Part shown: piece by piece, positions 47,027-56,252 of the stretch
How positions within the stretch are numbered: the first letter of the stretch is position 1
Layout: every line of letters starts with the position of its first letter
Source: Bacillus sp. EAC
GTDB taxonomy: Bacteria > Bacillota > Bacilli > Bacillales > Bacillaceae_G
DNA: 64,000 nucleotides
Direction of reading: 5' to 3'
Assembly (NCBI RefSeq): GCF_002156875.1
Contig: NZ_NCSY01000004.1
Coordinates: forward strand, 372,001 to 436,000
Program-made: the position numbers and the translations under genes
The notes under the pieces: generated by a model
What the model was told of the DNA's origin: nothing
The model's input: only the letters and a program-made list of their open reading frames with translations
Databases searched by the model: none

Positions 47027-47224
47027 CAAATCAGTCCTTTTATAAATTTTCGGATTAGAAATATCCCAGGCAAAATAGCTTAAGGTTAGTATATGCAATT
47101 CTTCATAATTCAAAAAGAAATGCGACTTTTTAAAGAATCGCTCTGTTAGTGTATAATGCTGATACTTAAAAAAGGGTTCCATTAAAAGAGTGTTTTTATG
47201 GTCAGGCTAACGTTAAGTACAATC

Positions 47225-47372
47225 GATTAGTAATAGAAGTTGAATGGAGCATAAGGTGCTCGACTCTTGTGGGAGATGCGGGACAGTTTAGACTCACGCA
47301 AGACGCATAGCGCCAAGAAGGCTCAACGCATAGCCCCGCGGAAAGTGAGCATCACGAAGTGGAAATCAACAA
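47225..47372. repeat. Interspersed palindromic repeat, copy 7 (reverse orientation)
   Basis: GTTGAATGGAGCATAAGGTG, CTCGACTCTTGTGGGAG, GCAAGACGCATAGCGCC, AAGGCTCAACGCATAGCCCC and GAAGTGGAAATCAACAATC. This copy keeps a longer, more GC-rich middle than most. Confidence 0.85.
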
Positions 47373-47412
47373 TCTTTTATTATCGAGCATAAAGAATTAA
47401 TAAAACTCAATA

Positions 47413-47464
47413 TAAAAAGGACCATTAAAGGTGAATTCTCAACCTTCATTGGTCCTTTTAATGT
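47413..47464 (-). terminator. Terminator of rodA
   Basis: AAAAAGGACCA and TGGTCCTTTT pair with an inner AAGGT/ACCTT helix, and runs of T on the minus strand. Confidence 0.8.
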
Positions 47465-47541
47465 TTAAAGTCTACATCAAATTTTATACGTTAGAAGCAA
47501 TTTAAGCTTACCTATGAAACGATGTGTCTCCACGGAATTAA

Positions 47542-48702
47542 TTAAAACATATATTTATTTGTTCTTGATCTTACGTTTAGGATAAAACCAATTGCTAGAA
47601 GGTTGGTTGCAAGTGAACTTCCCCCGTAGCTTACGAAAGGTAATGTAATTCCTGTGATTGGCAGTAAACCAATTGTCATTCCAATGTTTTGGAAGATTTG
47701 GAAGGTAAACATACCTACTACACCAGCACATAAATAACTTCCGAATTTGTCATTACTCTCTAAAGCAATGTGAATCATACGATATATTAATAGGAAGAAG
47801 AAAGAAATTACAATACTTGCTCCAATAAATCCGTATTGTTCACATATTACAGTAAAAATAAAATCGGTATGTGGCTCAGGGAAATAAGCTTCTCCATTAT
47901 GATATCCTTTTCCTGATAACATACCAGAACCAGCAGCCATTAGGGCTTGTGTTAGCTGATATCCTTGAGAAGGATATTCATATGGTGCTAGCCATCCGTA
48001 AAAACGGTTCAATTGATACTCTTCTAATACATGAGCTGTAAAAAAGTCAAAATGATATAAGAAAAGATAAACCATGAATAAACCTAGTGCAAGAGTAAGG
48101 CCAACTAGTCCTAAAATGTAGCGCCAGCGTATTCCAGACACTAAGATCATCGTAGCGATAATGGCACACATAACCATTGTATTACCTAAATCAGGTTCCT
48201 TTGCAATAAGTAATAAAGGTGGTAAAGCGATACCGAATATTTTACCTAAAAGTAGAAAATCTTCTCTTTTTCCGCGAACTGCATAAGTTTCGTTATGTTT
48301 TGAAATAATTGTTCCTAGTATAATGATCATGAAAATTTTCATTAACTCCGATGGTTGGAAATTACCCACACCGGGAATACTGTACCATGCAGTTGCACCT
48401 TTAATGGTTTTAGCGCCTGGAACATGGAATTCTAATCCTAATAATAGAAGTAAACCAATTCCATACATATACCAGATCACATTTTTATAACGATCAAAAT
48501 CAATTATCATTATGACAGCAATTCCAACGAAACCAATGATATACCATTTAATTTGTTGGGCAGCAAAGTTTATGTTTCTTAGATTTGCAGGAAGGCTAGG
48601 TTGTGCACTTGTAATTGCTAAATAACTAACAGCAGCTATACAAAATAGAATAAAAAGTAATTTAAAATCAATTTGAAAGGGAGATGTACGGTCTTCCTTC
48701 AT
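47542..48702 (-). CDS. rodA: FtsW/RodA/SpoVE family protein (RodA-like)
   Basis: A 386-residue polytopic SEDS-family glycan polymerase that builds peptidoglycan, with about ten membrane helices. SEDS motifs: LGLEFHVPGAKTIKGATAWY then GNFQPSELMKI (about 80-120), and PHTDFIFTVICEQYGFIGAS near 275, and ITGITLPFVSYGGSSL near the end. The balance of features fits RodA (elongation) more than FtsW, and the gene stands apart from cell-division genes. GAGGTGAG precedes the ATG. It is absent from this position in B. subtilis. Confidence 0.85.
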   Translation of the reverse strand: MKEDRTSPFQIDFKLLFILFCIAAVSYLAITSAQPSLPANLRNINFAAQQIKWYIIGFVGIAVIMIIDFDRYKNVIWYMYGIGLLLLLGLEFHVPGAKTIKGATAWYSIPGVGNFQPSELMKIFMIIILGTIISKHNETYAVRGKREDFLLLGKIFGIALPPLLLIAKEPDLGNTMVMCAIIATMILVSGIRWRYILGLVGLTLALGLFMVYLFLYHFDFFTAHVLEEYQLNRFYGWLAPYEYPSQGYQLTQALMAAGSGMLSGKGYHNGEAYFPEPHTDFIFTVICEQYGFIGASIVISFFFLLIYRMIHIALESNDKFGSYLCAGVVGMFTFQIFQNIGMTIGLLPITGITLPFVSYGGSSLATNLLAIGFILNVRSRTNKYMF

Positions 48703-48886
48703 GTCCTCACCTCTCTATATTATGTTTTATTAGTATGACTATATATAGGTAATTTTAATGTACGCCAATCATCATTATAGTTTATTTTTGTCATGAAAGG
48801 AATTCAAAACTTTGAACTGTCACTAATTTAATGATTTTCTTATGAATTTATGTGATAAATATAATAACTAACTTTGCTATTTCCAA

Positions 48887-48927
48887 TTGAAATAATTTGT
48901 GCTACTATTTTAGTATCTACTACTAAT
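48887..48927 (+). promoter_or_regulatory. fabI promoter with FapR operator
   Basis: TTGAAA (48887-48892), 18 bases, and TAGTAT (48911-48916). The 19-base TTTAGTATCTACTACTAAT at 48909-48927 matches the FapR consensus at 15 of 19 positions and overlaps the -10. It is a weaker match than the fabH operator, but in the expected place. Confidence 0.8.
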
Positions 48928-48953
48928 AACTAATAATAAAGGAGAGCGGAATT

Positions 48954-49724
48954 ATGATATCATTAAAAGGTAAAACGTTTGTAGTTATGGGAGTTGCAAA
49001 CTTCCGTAGTATCGCTTGGGGAATCGCACAATCTTTACATAGTGCAGGAGCAGATTTAATTTTTACTTATGCAAATGAAAGACTAGAAAAAGGTGTACGT
49101 GAATTATCTGATAGTCTTGAAAACCCAAGAAACATTCTTGTTCAATGTGATGTAACAAGTGATGAAGACTTAGCAAAATGCTTTGCTTCTATTAAAGAGC
49201 AAGTAGGAACGATTCATGGAGTTGCTCATTGTATCGCATTCGCAAACAAAGAAGATTTAAAAGGTGACTTTGTAGACACTAGCCGTGACGGTTACTTATT
49301 ATCACAAAATATTAGCTCTTATTCATTAGTAGCAGTTGCCCGTGAAGCGAAGCAAGTTATGGTCGAAGGCGGAAGTATTGTTACTTTAACGTACTTAGGT
49401 GGAGAACGCGTAATGCAAAACTACAATTTAATGGGTGTTTCAAAAGCTGCCCTTGAAGCGTCAGTGCGTTATCTTGCAAATGACTTAGGTAAAGATAATA
49501 TCCGTGTAAATTCTATTTCTGCTGGACCGATTCGTACGCTTTCAGCAAAAGGTGTAGGAGACTTTAACTCAATCTTAAAAGAGATTGAAGAAAAAGCACC
49601 ATTACGTAGAAATGTAACGCAAGAAGAAGTAGGAGATTCTGCTTTATTCTTATTTAGTGACTTAGCAAGAGGAATAACTGGAGAAAATATTCATGTAGAC
49701 TCTGGCTATCATATTATGGGTTAA
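48954..49724 (+). CDS. fabI: Enoyl-ACP reductase FabI
   Basis: A 256-residue short-chain-dehydrogenase-type enoyl-ACP reductase that completes each fatty-acid elongation cycle and is the target of triclosan-type inhibitors. The NAD(P) motif is VVMGVANFRSIAWGIAQSL (about 10-28). The catalytic Tyr-x6-Lys is in MQNYNLMGVSKAALEAS near 156. GGAGAG precedes the ATG. The FapR site above and fabH-fabF 27 kb to the left suggest one regulon. Confidence 0.96.
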   Translation: MISLKGKTFVVMGVANFRSIAWGIAQSLHSAGADLIFTYANERLEKGVRELSDSLENPRNILVQCDVTSDEDLAKCFASIKEQVGTIHGVAHCIAFANKEDLKGDFVDTSRDGYLLSQNISSYSLVAVAREAKQVMVEGGSIVTLTYLGGERVMQNYNLMGVSKAALEASVRYLANDLGKDNIRVNSISAGPIRTLSAKGVGDFNSILKEIEEKAPLRRNVTQEEVGDSALFLFSDLARGITGENIHVDSGYHIMG

Positions 49725-49736
49725 TTCATCAAAAAA

Positions 49737-49784
49737 ATAAAGGTGCCTGATTTGTGATATTCACATAATTGGGCACCTTTTTTA
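49737..49784 (+). terminator. Terminator of fabI
   Basis: AAAGGTGCC and GGCACCTTT pair with an inner TGTGA/TCACA helix, then TTTTT. The A-tract lets it also work for the converging coat gene. Confidence 0.85.
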
Positions 49785-49801
49785 ATTGAACGTGTAATAT
49801 T

Positions 49802-50467
49802 TTAAGGGATAAATATTGTTTTTAAATGACGTAGACCTATTAATAGACTTTCTCCTCTTGATGTAACTAATTGTATAAAATTTGAATCAATTGTATCGAG
49901 TTTACCTATATATTCATTATTCTCACCGCTATTAATTACGACTAATTCACCTAATAACTTATTTAATTGAACATCTAGCGTTCTTGCTAGTGGAATATTC
50001 GAAGGATTAACAGGTAGTAAATTATTACTTAACATATACGGGGTTTGTTCAGTGAGATAAGGGGTTAACCATTTTAAATGCTGTAATGAGATATACATTA
50101 CTTTATAAATCGGTGAATAAAAAACAAAATAATTATTCATGATTGTCGTAATATATCCATGAAAAGACTGATCGGTTGAGAGTTGAATTTCAACGAAAAT
50201 TCCTTTTGCTGCTGTTAGTACTTTACGTAAAGATAAGTCATCTTTTTCATGTTCTAATTCTTGTAATGAAGGAACCGTTCCATAAGACTCTTCAATATAA
50301 CTTTCGGAAAGGTGGTGAATGTGCAGCAGAGGAATATAGAGGAAATTTTCTCCATTGAAAACAACGATTAAATCATTTCCAACTTCAATTAAGATACCAG
50401 TTACAAGATTTTTGCCAGATAATTCGATTGTAACTTGTTTGTTGAGAAAATTTTTAAAACTTGCCAT
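49802..50467 (-). CDS. Putative spore coat protein, DUF2642-like
   Basis: A 221-residue soluble protein made of repeated small beta-domains of the Sm/DUF2642 type. The N-terminal unit is VTIELSGKNLVTGILIEVG then FLYIPLLHIHHL (about 10-50), and a C-terminal one is ELVVINSGENNEYIGKLDTI then SLLIGLRHLKTIF (about 170-220). It resembles the CotB-like neighbour at 50919 in design but is divergent. AAAGGAG precedes the ATG. Its position between fabI and cotO points to a spore-coat role. Confidence in the domain is moderate. Confidence 0.6.
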   Translation of the reverse strand: MASFKNFLNKQVTIELSGKNLVTGILIEVGNDLIVVFNGENFLYIPLLHIHHLSESYIEESYGTVPSLQELEHEKDDLSLRKVLTAAKGIFVEIQLSTDQSFHGYITTIMNNYFVFYSPIYKVMYISLQHLKWLTPYLTEQTPYMLSNNLLPVNPSNIPLARTLDVQLNKLLGELVVINSGENNEYIGKLDTIDSNFIQLVTSRGESLLIGLRHLKTIFIP

Positions 50468-50876
50468 GATTTTCTCCTTTCTTTAAAGATAAACCATATG
50501 AATCTACATATATTTAGACTTTGTATGATGGTCATGATAGTTTGTTATAAAAATGAGAAAGATTTAGAATTTCATCTGGTAGAATTGATAGTTTGTCTAT
50601 ATTTATAGAAATAGTTTCATTTAAAGATAGTCAAATTGTATTAGTGCCTGTCTAAAATAAATGATATCTGTATGATTTTAGTTAGATTTTTATGATATTT
50701 AGGTAATCATACATCCTTTATTGATTTAAAAATATGGAAGTACCACTCAAAATTAAGTATAAGTTTTAACTACTACATAAATTATCGAAATTATGATTTT
50801 ATGTTTCATAATAGAAAATCAAGATTAATGGTACGATGAGTCACATAATTAGAATGGCATGAAAAATAATTGTTAA
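50468..50876. other. Intergenic region between coat genes
   Basis: About 400 bases with no credible gene. Near 50485-50493 the minus strand reads CATATGGTT, one base off the sigma-K -10 consensus CATANNNTA, which would suit expression of the adjoining coat gene in the mother cell. No -35 was checked. Confidence 0.3.
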
Positions 50877-50912
50877 AAAAAGGGTCGTTTTATAAGTATA
50901 AAACGACCGATC
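50877..50912 (-). terminator. Terminator of the CotB-like gene
   Basis: GGTCGTTTTATA and TATAAAACGACC form a perfect stem around AG, with a T run on the minus strand. Confidence 0.85.
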
Positions 50913-50918
50913 TAAACA

Positions 50919-51392
50919 TTATTTTCTTCTTCTTAATGTTTGGCTTGTCGTATTACTTCTTTCGTAAACTTCAAATCTTTCTCCGAAACTTACACTTTTA
51001 ATATGATAAGTAGCTATATAAACTAGTTCATCGTTAAAAGAAATTTCTACATAATCACTGTTTGCATCAAGAAGAATACCTTCTACTTTGTCAGGGCCAC
51101 CACGATTAATTTTTACCCATCCTCTAACTTGTGAATTTAATAAATCTACAAAATTATCATTTGGTAATAATTCAATCGTATTGTACATCTCATCATAGCT
51201 TAATTTACCTTTTGCAAATGAAGTTACACTTTTTAAATGAGAATATGAGTAATAAATTACACCTTCTTGCTCGTTAAAAAGAGCAATATGCGTATCATAT
51301 GCACCAAGTAACAAACCTTCTTTAGATTCGTGACCTCCTCGACCAATCTTAACTCCTTTACCTACGAATACTGAGAATAACTCTTTATTCAC
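50919..51392 (-). CDS. CotB-like spore coat protein (two RGG-containing repeats)
   Basis: A 157-residue protein with two copies of a unit that has the pattern xKIxRGGxxxxEGxLL: VKIGRGGHESKEGLLLGAYD (14 on) and VKINRGGPDKVEGILLDANSD (about 92 on). Each is followed by an aromatic strand ending HLKSVTS or HIKSVSF. This matches the DUF2642/CotB-type spore coat proteins of the B. cereus group. The C-terminus is basic and ends TSQTLRRRK. GTG start, with AAGGAG ten bases upstream. It probably contributes to the outer coat or exosporium. Confidence 0.75.
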   Translation of the reverse strand: MNKELFSVFVGKGVKIGRGGHESKEGLLLGAYDTHIALFNEQEGVIYYSYSHLKSVTSFAKGKLSYDEMYNTIELLPNDNFVDLLNSQVRGWVKINRGGPDKVEGILLDANSDYVEISFNDELVYIATYHIKSVSFGERFEVYERSNTTSQTLRRRK

Positions 51393-51631
51393 TTTTTCAT
51401 CGCTCCTTGTTTTTTCTGTGCGGTTACAATGTATTTATATGTGCCCTGTCAATTGTTTGTACTAGTATATTTGTCCAATTTCTACAAATATGTATAAAAT
51501 TAGTCAATTGTTGATGGGCAATGTATACAAAAAGAGTAAGTGATAGCTTATTCAGTGCTAAAAAAACTAACATGAGAATTGTTGTCCTTACATATATTTT
51601 ATAAGAGCACACTTACGAGGGAGGAACAACA

Positions 51632-52117
51632 ATGGCAAGAAAAGAATCAAAAGAAGCAGTAAAACCTTTACTATACATTGCTCAACCTGACCTTGAAGAA
51701 GCCAAATTAAATATACAACAATCTTATGTAGTGAAAGTAGGTAAGCAAGACCAAAAAACAAAAGAGAAAGAATATGTAGACTCGAAGTATGTAGAAGATG
51801 AAGAATATGAAGAAGTAGAAGAATTCGATGAATTCGATGAAGAAGATGAAGAAATGACTGATCAAGAACCAGTGGATCAAGGTTGGGTAAAAAAACCATT
51901 TAAAGCGATGACGAACGAAGAAAAAGTCCAGTTTATGGTTAATAAACCTCATTATATCCCGAAAGTCGAATGTCGTATTCGAACAAATAATGATTTATTT
52001 ATAGGCTATATCATTGCATATAGCGAAGGAAATGTTTCGGTAAAGATCGCATCGAGAAATAATAATATTGAAATTCCTTTAAAAGATATAGAAAGTATTC
52101 AAATGGTTGGAATTTAA
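51632..52117 (+). CDS. cotO: Spore coat protein CotO
   Basis: A 161-residue protein with the CotO opening KPLLYIAQPDLEEAK (about 12-26). A central, extremely acidic stretch (about 52-78: EEYEEVEEFDEFDEEDEE) separates it from a C-terminal domain of about 60 residues, ECRIRTNNDLFIGYIIAYSEG. In B. subtilis CotO is a morphogenetic outer-coat protein controlled by sigma-K. GAGGGAGG precedes the ATG. It lies downstream of fabI as in B. subtilis but is separated by the two DUF2642-type genes. Confidence 0.82.
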   Translation: MARKESKEAVKPLLYIAQPDLEEAKLNIQQSYVVKVGKQDQKTKEKEYVDSKYVEDEEYEEVEEFDEFDEEDEEMTDQEPVDQGWVKKPFKAMTNEEKVQFMVNKPHYIPKVECRIRTNNDLFIGYIIAYSEGNVSVKIASRNNNIEIPLKDIESIQMVGI

Positions 52118-52125
52118 GCTTGTAA

Positions 52126-52161
52126 AAAGGTGGTAGATAATGATATCTACCACCCATAGTT
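52126..52161. terminator. Bidirectional terminator between cotO and cotZ
   Basis: GGTGGTAGATA and TATCTACCACC form an eleven-base stem around ATGA, with a nearby T tract. Confidence 0.7.
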
Positions 52162-52177
52162 TTTTAGTTTACATTTC

Positions 52178-52681
52178 TTACAGATTTGTAACGTGAACGT
52201 CACGTAAGCATTGGATTGCACAGAAGCAATCTAAGTCAACAGTAACACAAGTGTTAGAGGCAGCGAAGAACAGATTGCCTACTAAATCGCAGAAAGAATT
52301 ATTATCATTTTTATTATTATTATTATTATTATTGTCAGCTGGAACTAATGCTCTTAAAACTGCACAGCAATCATCTACGCTTTCAACACGGAACACAACT
52401 GTATCAACGCAATTGTTGTTTTTGTTGCCATCTTTATTTTCATCTTGACCTTGATTTCTGTTGTTTGTGAATGCTGGTACTCTAAACAATTCACCGTTCG
52501 CTAAATACAATAGGAAAGGGCGAGTATTTGCAAGAGGTACATTTGGGTTAGCACCTAAGAATGGAACATCACAACCTGTTGGGCAACTGTGTGTTGCGCA
52601 ATCTTGTAATTCATTTATGAATTTTACAACGTCACAAACGCAGTTGTTTTTTCTTTTATTGTGGTTATCTTTGCAACTCAT
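52178..52681 (-). CDS. cotZ: Cysteine-rich spore coat protein CotY/CotZ family
   Basis: A 167-residue protein with about a dozen cysteines, among them NNCVCDVV near 16, HSCPTGCDVPF near 35, DDCCAVL and DLDCFCAIQC near 155. Members form disulfide-linked crystalline layers in the outer coat or exosporium. Two asparagine-rich stretches interrupt the conserved parts; the second is a run of seven Asn encoded by an AAT trinucleotide tract. The ATG at 52681 has AAGGAG eight bases upstream. CotY and CotZ are hard to tell apart; the symbol is provisional. Confidence 0.82.
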   Translation of the reverse strand: MSCKDNHNKRKNNCVCDVVKFINELQDCATHSCPTGCDVPFLGANPNVPLANTRPFLLYLANGELFRVPAFTNNRNQGQDENKDGNKNNNCVDTVVFRVESVDDCCAVLRALVPADNNNNNNNKNDNNSFCDLVGNLFFAASNTCVTVDLDCFCAIQCLRDVHVTNL

Positions 52682-52882
52682 CTTTTTCACTCCTTATCAT
52701 TTAAGATGGATATTACATTAATATGATATTAAAGTGGCGAAAATCGGTTACTGCTGATTTTTGCTTTTTGGATAAATGGGCTTATAAGATAGAAATCAAA
52801 AAAGGTATATGGTGTTGATAGTATGAATAAATTTACAATTAGCAACATGAAATATATACATTTGAAGAGTGAGGCTATCTAA

Positions 52883-53236
52883 ATGATTAATATGACGTGG
52901 TTACTGTTAGTCCTTCTAACACTTGCCAGTTTTCGACTAACTAGACTAGTCGTTTATGATAAAATAACATCATTTCTTAGAAGGCCGTTTATTGATGAAA
53001 TCATTATAGAAGAAGACGGGATGCCCGTCACTTATACTAAAATAAAAGGTAAAGGTATTCAATATTTTATTGGCGAATTATTAAGTTGCACTTGGTGTAG
53101 TGGGATGTGGTGTACAGCGTTTTTACTATTAATATATGTATTATTTCCACATGTGGGAGAAATTGTAATCATTTTATTATCGATAGCTGGTGCCGCAGGA
53201 GTCGTAGAAGCAGTGGTTAATAGGTTAAGTCTGTGA
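52883..53236 (+). CDS. yjcA: Sporulation protein YjcA (DUF1360)
   Basis: A 117-residue protein of the YjcA/DUF1360 family, with membrane helices at about 4-20 and two in the C-terminal 45 residues. The conserved segment ELLSCTWCSGMWCTAFLLL is at about 68-86, with a CxxC pair. B. subtilis YjcA is a sporulation-specific membrane protein of unknown activity. GAGTGAGG lies before the ATG. It has the same position after the coat genes in B. subtilis. Confidence 0.88.
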   Translation: MINMTWLLLVLLTLASFRLTRLVVYDKITSFLRRPFIDEIIIEEDGMPVTYTKIKGKGIQYFIGELLSCTWCSGMWCTAFLLLIYVLFPHVGEIVIILLSIAGAAGVVEAVVNRLSL

Positions 53237-53303
53237 TATTTGTCTGAACGATTAATTATTCCTTTCATATACTAAGAAGAATACTTTTTTTAGGAGGGAA
53301 GCT

Positions 53304-53507
53304 ATGTATAATCGACAACAGGGGCAATATACACCTTATCAATGGCAGCAAATCCAACAACAACAATGGCAACAAATGCAACAACAACAGCAAATGCAAC
53401 AAACGAATCAAGTGCAAAATAATCAATATACACAACAAAGTCAACCCGATGGATATGTAAAAAAACAAGGCTGTGGTTGTGGTAGTGGAAGAAGAACAAC
53501 TCGTTAG
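53304..53507 (+). CDS. Glutamine-rich small protein with a Gly/Cys tail
   Basis: A 67-residue protein, about 40% glutamine, opening MYNRQQGQYTPYQWQQIQQQ, with Trp and Met among the Gln, and ending KKQGCGCGSGRRTTR. There is no signal or membrane segment. TTAGGAGGG precedes the ATG with good spacing, so it is very probably expressed. I do not recognise a named family. Neighbours are coat and sporulation genes, and such Gln- and Gly/Cys-rich proteins are common in spore coats, so a coat structural role is a fair guess. Confidence 0.7.
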   Translation: MYNRQQGQYTPYQWQQIQQQQWQQMQQQQQMQQTNQVQNNQYTQQSQPDGYVKKQGCGCGSGRRTTR

Positions 53508-53523
53508 TTATAAAAACCAATTT

Positions 53524-53563
53524 GAAAAAGGTGAGCAATCTATGCTCACCTTTATTTTTATGT
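53524..53563. terminator. Bidirectional terminator between the Gln-rich gene and yjcD
   Basis: AAAGGTGAGCA and TGCTCACCTTT pair around ATCTA, with T and A runs on the two strands. Confidence 0.9.
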
Positions 53564-53571
53564 CTATTAAG

Positions 53572-55872
53572 TTAATCGGTGACTTTTCGAATAAAACTTT
53601 TAATTAGTCTTGATGGATTGGCTTTTTTTCCTCTTCGTTTTTGAAGAATTGATAAATATAATAATTTTCTTGCTCTTGTACATGCCACATATAATAAACG
53701 GCGTTCTTCCTCTAATTGATCGAGCGAACCATTTTTTAATGACTCTAATGCATAATCATGTGGAAATCCACCATCTACAGCGCCAAGAATGTATACAAAG
53801 TCATATTCTAACCCTTTGGATCGATGAGCAGTTAAAAGGGAAATAGAGCCATTAGAAGACTTGTTTTTTTGTTGTTTATATTCTTTAAATTTAGCTGCAA
53901 TATGAAATGCATGATCAACAAATTCTCGAACTGATTTAAAATTTTTACTAACTACTTTTAAATCTCTTAAATCATCAGAAGGTCTTTCAATTTTATTTGA
54001 TTCATTCCCACGTTTCTTGATGTAGTCAACAAATGCCGGACTTTCTTCAATTCGTTCAATTGCTTCTAATGGTGTAGCTCGTTTTAAGTATCGTAATACA
54101 CTAATAAGCTTTTCGATTTTTTTAAGCTGAAAGGTAGCGGCACTACTTATTGTTGTAAATGCCTCTAAAAATGAAAGGTTTTGAAGGACACTATTCATTT
54201 TAGCCTCTTGAAAAGCTTGTTGCTTTAGAAAAAATACAGGGAGTATTTCTTTTAAAGCAGATTGATGGTCTTCATCTTCTATTAATAATAAGAAAGAAAT
54301 CATTTTTCGGATAATTGGGCGATCATAAAATGAGTCGCCATCTTGATCGATAGTGAATGGTAAGCTAGTAGCTATTAAACGTTCAAATATTGCTCTAGAT
54401 GCTGTATTTGTTCGATATAAAATAGCAAATTGAGAAGGATGTGCTCCATTACTAATTTTTTCTTTAATATCGCTAATGACCATAGTAGCTTCTTCTTCTT
54501 CATCATATGGAAAGAAAAAAGAAGGAACTTTATCAGAATCATATTGAGCATGCATTGATTTTACAAATCGATTTTTATTAGGCTTTATTACTTCGTTTGC
54601 TAATGAGACAATCCCGTGGGATGATCGGTAGTTTTCACTTAAATGATAGATTTTAGCACCAGTAAAATATTCTTTGAAGTCTAAAATAAATTTTGGATCA
54701 CTGCCTCTAAAAGCATAAATTGACTGATCATCATCACCGACAGCAGTAATATTTTCTGTATGTTGAAAAAGGATTTTTAAGATATTAAATTGTATTTTAT
54801 TAATATCCTGAAATTCATCAACCAATAAACATGTAAATCGATTTTGGTAATGAGTAAGTAACTCAGGATTCTCATTTAGCATTTCATAACAACCTAAAAG
54901 CATATCATCAAAATCAAATTGACCATTTTCCTTTTTTATCGATTCATAGCCCTCATATAGGGATGCAACTTGTTCTTCCCATGCATCAGCGGAACGAATT
55001 TCGTGTGGATACATACATGAATTCTTCCATAAGCCAATTTGTTGAATCGCTTGATCGTATGCGAATGACTTTTCGTCTATTTCAAGTCTTCTTCCAATTT
55101 GCTTTAGCATAATCTCCTTTTGAAAATCTGACTTAATTAACCGACTAGAATCCCATTTATCACGATCAAAGCGTAAAAGCATTTTATAGAAAATACTATG
55201 AAATGTCCCGATTTCCATTTGCTGGATCGGAAAACCAAAACTTTTCATACGTTCTTTCATTTCTAAGGATGCCTTAGAAGTAAATGTAACGAGCATCATT
55301 TCACGAGGCAATGTACCACTATTCATTAAATTCATCGCTCGAGTAGTAATTACACGTGTTTTACCACTTCCTGCTCCAGCAAGTACGAGTAAAGGTGAAC
55401 CTGTGTGTGTGACAGCTTTCCACTGTTGTTCGTCTAAAGACATTTGGTTAATTATTTGATTACTACTATGATTTTCATTTTTTTGATAAGGAGGAATATG
55501 ATAGAAAGGTAATCTGGAATTAAACTTCTCCTCTTCTACTTTTTCAATTGTAGTAGTAGACGAAATTGACCTTTTAATTGGCAGATTAAAAATACCACTA
55601 TCATTTGTTTCTTTTATGACTGAGATTTCAACTGATTTTGGTTCGAAATCCTTCTCTATTTCAATTAAAGCATTCGAACATTCTTTGTTTTGTTCTTTAT
55701 TCGTATGATTAAAATGAGGAATATCATATATGGATAAAGTTAAATACAAATTTGAATGACAATGTATACATTTAACTTCACCACGGATACTCGCTTGATA
55801 TATTTCCTCATATCTAGAACGAGGGAATTCTGGTAAATTAATTGTTTGGTTTTGGTAACGTGCTAGTTTCAT
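53572..55872 (-). CDS. yjcD: UvrD/Rep-family DNA helicase YjcD
   Basis: A 766-residue superfamily 1A helicase. Motif I (Walker A) is AGAGSGKTRVITTRA near residue 165, motif II LVDEFQDINKIQ near 350, motif III AVGDDDQSIYAFRGSDP near 376, and motif VI VACTRARKLLYL near the C-terminus. The N-terminal 100 residues carry a possible zinc site (CIHCHSN near 35, HFNHTNKEQNKEC near 53) not found in UvrD itself. Length and layout fit YjcD of B. subtilis, a little-studied helicase. It is probably monocistronic. Confidence 0.9.
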   Translation of the reverse strand: MKLARYQNQTINLPEFPRSRYEEIYQASIRGEVKCIHCHSNLYLTLSIYDIPHFNHTNKEQNKECSNALIEIEKDFEPKSVEISVIKETNDSGIFNLPIKRSISSTTTIEKVEEEKFNSRLPFYHIPPYQKNENHSSNQIINQMSLDEQQWKAVTHTGSPLLVLAGAGSGKTRVITTRAMNLMNSGTLPREMMLVTFTSKASLEMKERMKSFGFPIQQMEIGTFHSIFYKMLLRFDRDKWDSSRLIKSDFQKEIMLKQIGRRLEIDEKSFAYDQAIQQIGLWKNSCMYPHEIRSADAWEEQVASLYEGYESIKKENGQFDFDDMLLGCYEMLNENPELLTHYQNRFTCLLVDEFQDINKIQFNILKILFQHTENITAVGDDDQSIYAFRGSDPKFILDFKEYFTGAKIYHLSENYRSSHGIVSLANEVIKPNKNRFVKSMHAQYDSDKVPSFFFPYDEEEEATMVISDIKEKISNGAHPSQFAILYRTNTASRAIFERLIATSLPFTIDQDGDSFYDRPIIRKMISFLLLIEDEDHQSALKEILPVFFLKQQAFQEAKMNSVLQNLSFLEAFTTISSAATFQLKKIEKLISVLRYLKRATPLEAIERIEESPAFVDYIKKRGNESNKIERPSDDLRDLKVVSKNFKSVREFVDHAFHIAAKFKEYKQQKNKSSNGSISLLTAHRSKGLEYDFVYILGAVDGGFPHDYALESLKNGSLDQLEEERRLLYVACTRARKLLYLSILQKRRGKKANPSRLIKSFIRKVTD

Positions 55873-55994
55873 ATTGTTCCCCCTTGAAATTTAAAGCAGA
55901 CTCATCTATGTTACCAAAAAGAATTGTGTACGAACAGTGAATAAGTCTAATTGGAAAAAAGTATATTTTTTCATAAAGGAAAGAGGGAATTAAA

Positions 55995-56252
55995 ATGGGA
56001 TATATTCCACCTTTGCATTACTCAACTTATCATCACTTTGCTGCACAGAAAAGCGGTTTTTTACAAGCGCCGTTTATGTTTACAAAAGTTCCAAAAATAA
56101 AATTTTCCAAGAACAATCAAGAAAAAAGATTTAAAAATGCTATGACAATTTATCAAAGTACTCAAATTAATAATTTGATTGAAGATTTTGAGACTCAAAA
56201 AACTTTTAGTCAGATTACGGGAATTGGAAGATTCGTAAATGTTTTAATATAA
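55995..56252 (+). CDS. Hypothetical 85-residue protein
   Basis: An 85-residue protein opening MGYIPPLHYSTYHHFAAQKS, with many aromatic and basic residues and no membrane segment or cysteine. AGAGGG sits just before the ATG. It lies between yjcD and the converging yjcF gene. The opening M-x-Y-x-PP-x-H resembles small uncharacterised Bacillus proteins I have seen, but I cannot name a family. A damaged copy of the palindromic repeat follows at once. Confidence 0.6.
   Translation: MGYIPPLHYSTYHHFAAQKSGFLQAPFMFTKVPKIKFSKNNQEKRFKNAMTIYQSTQINNLIEDFETQKTFSQITGIGRFVNVLI

Noticed and set aside
51588-51952. Hydrophobic frames antisense to cotO
   Set aside because: They mirror the long run of Glu/Asp codons in cotO (GAA and GAT read as TTC and ATC), have no start signal, and are not genes.
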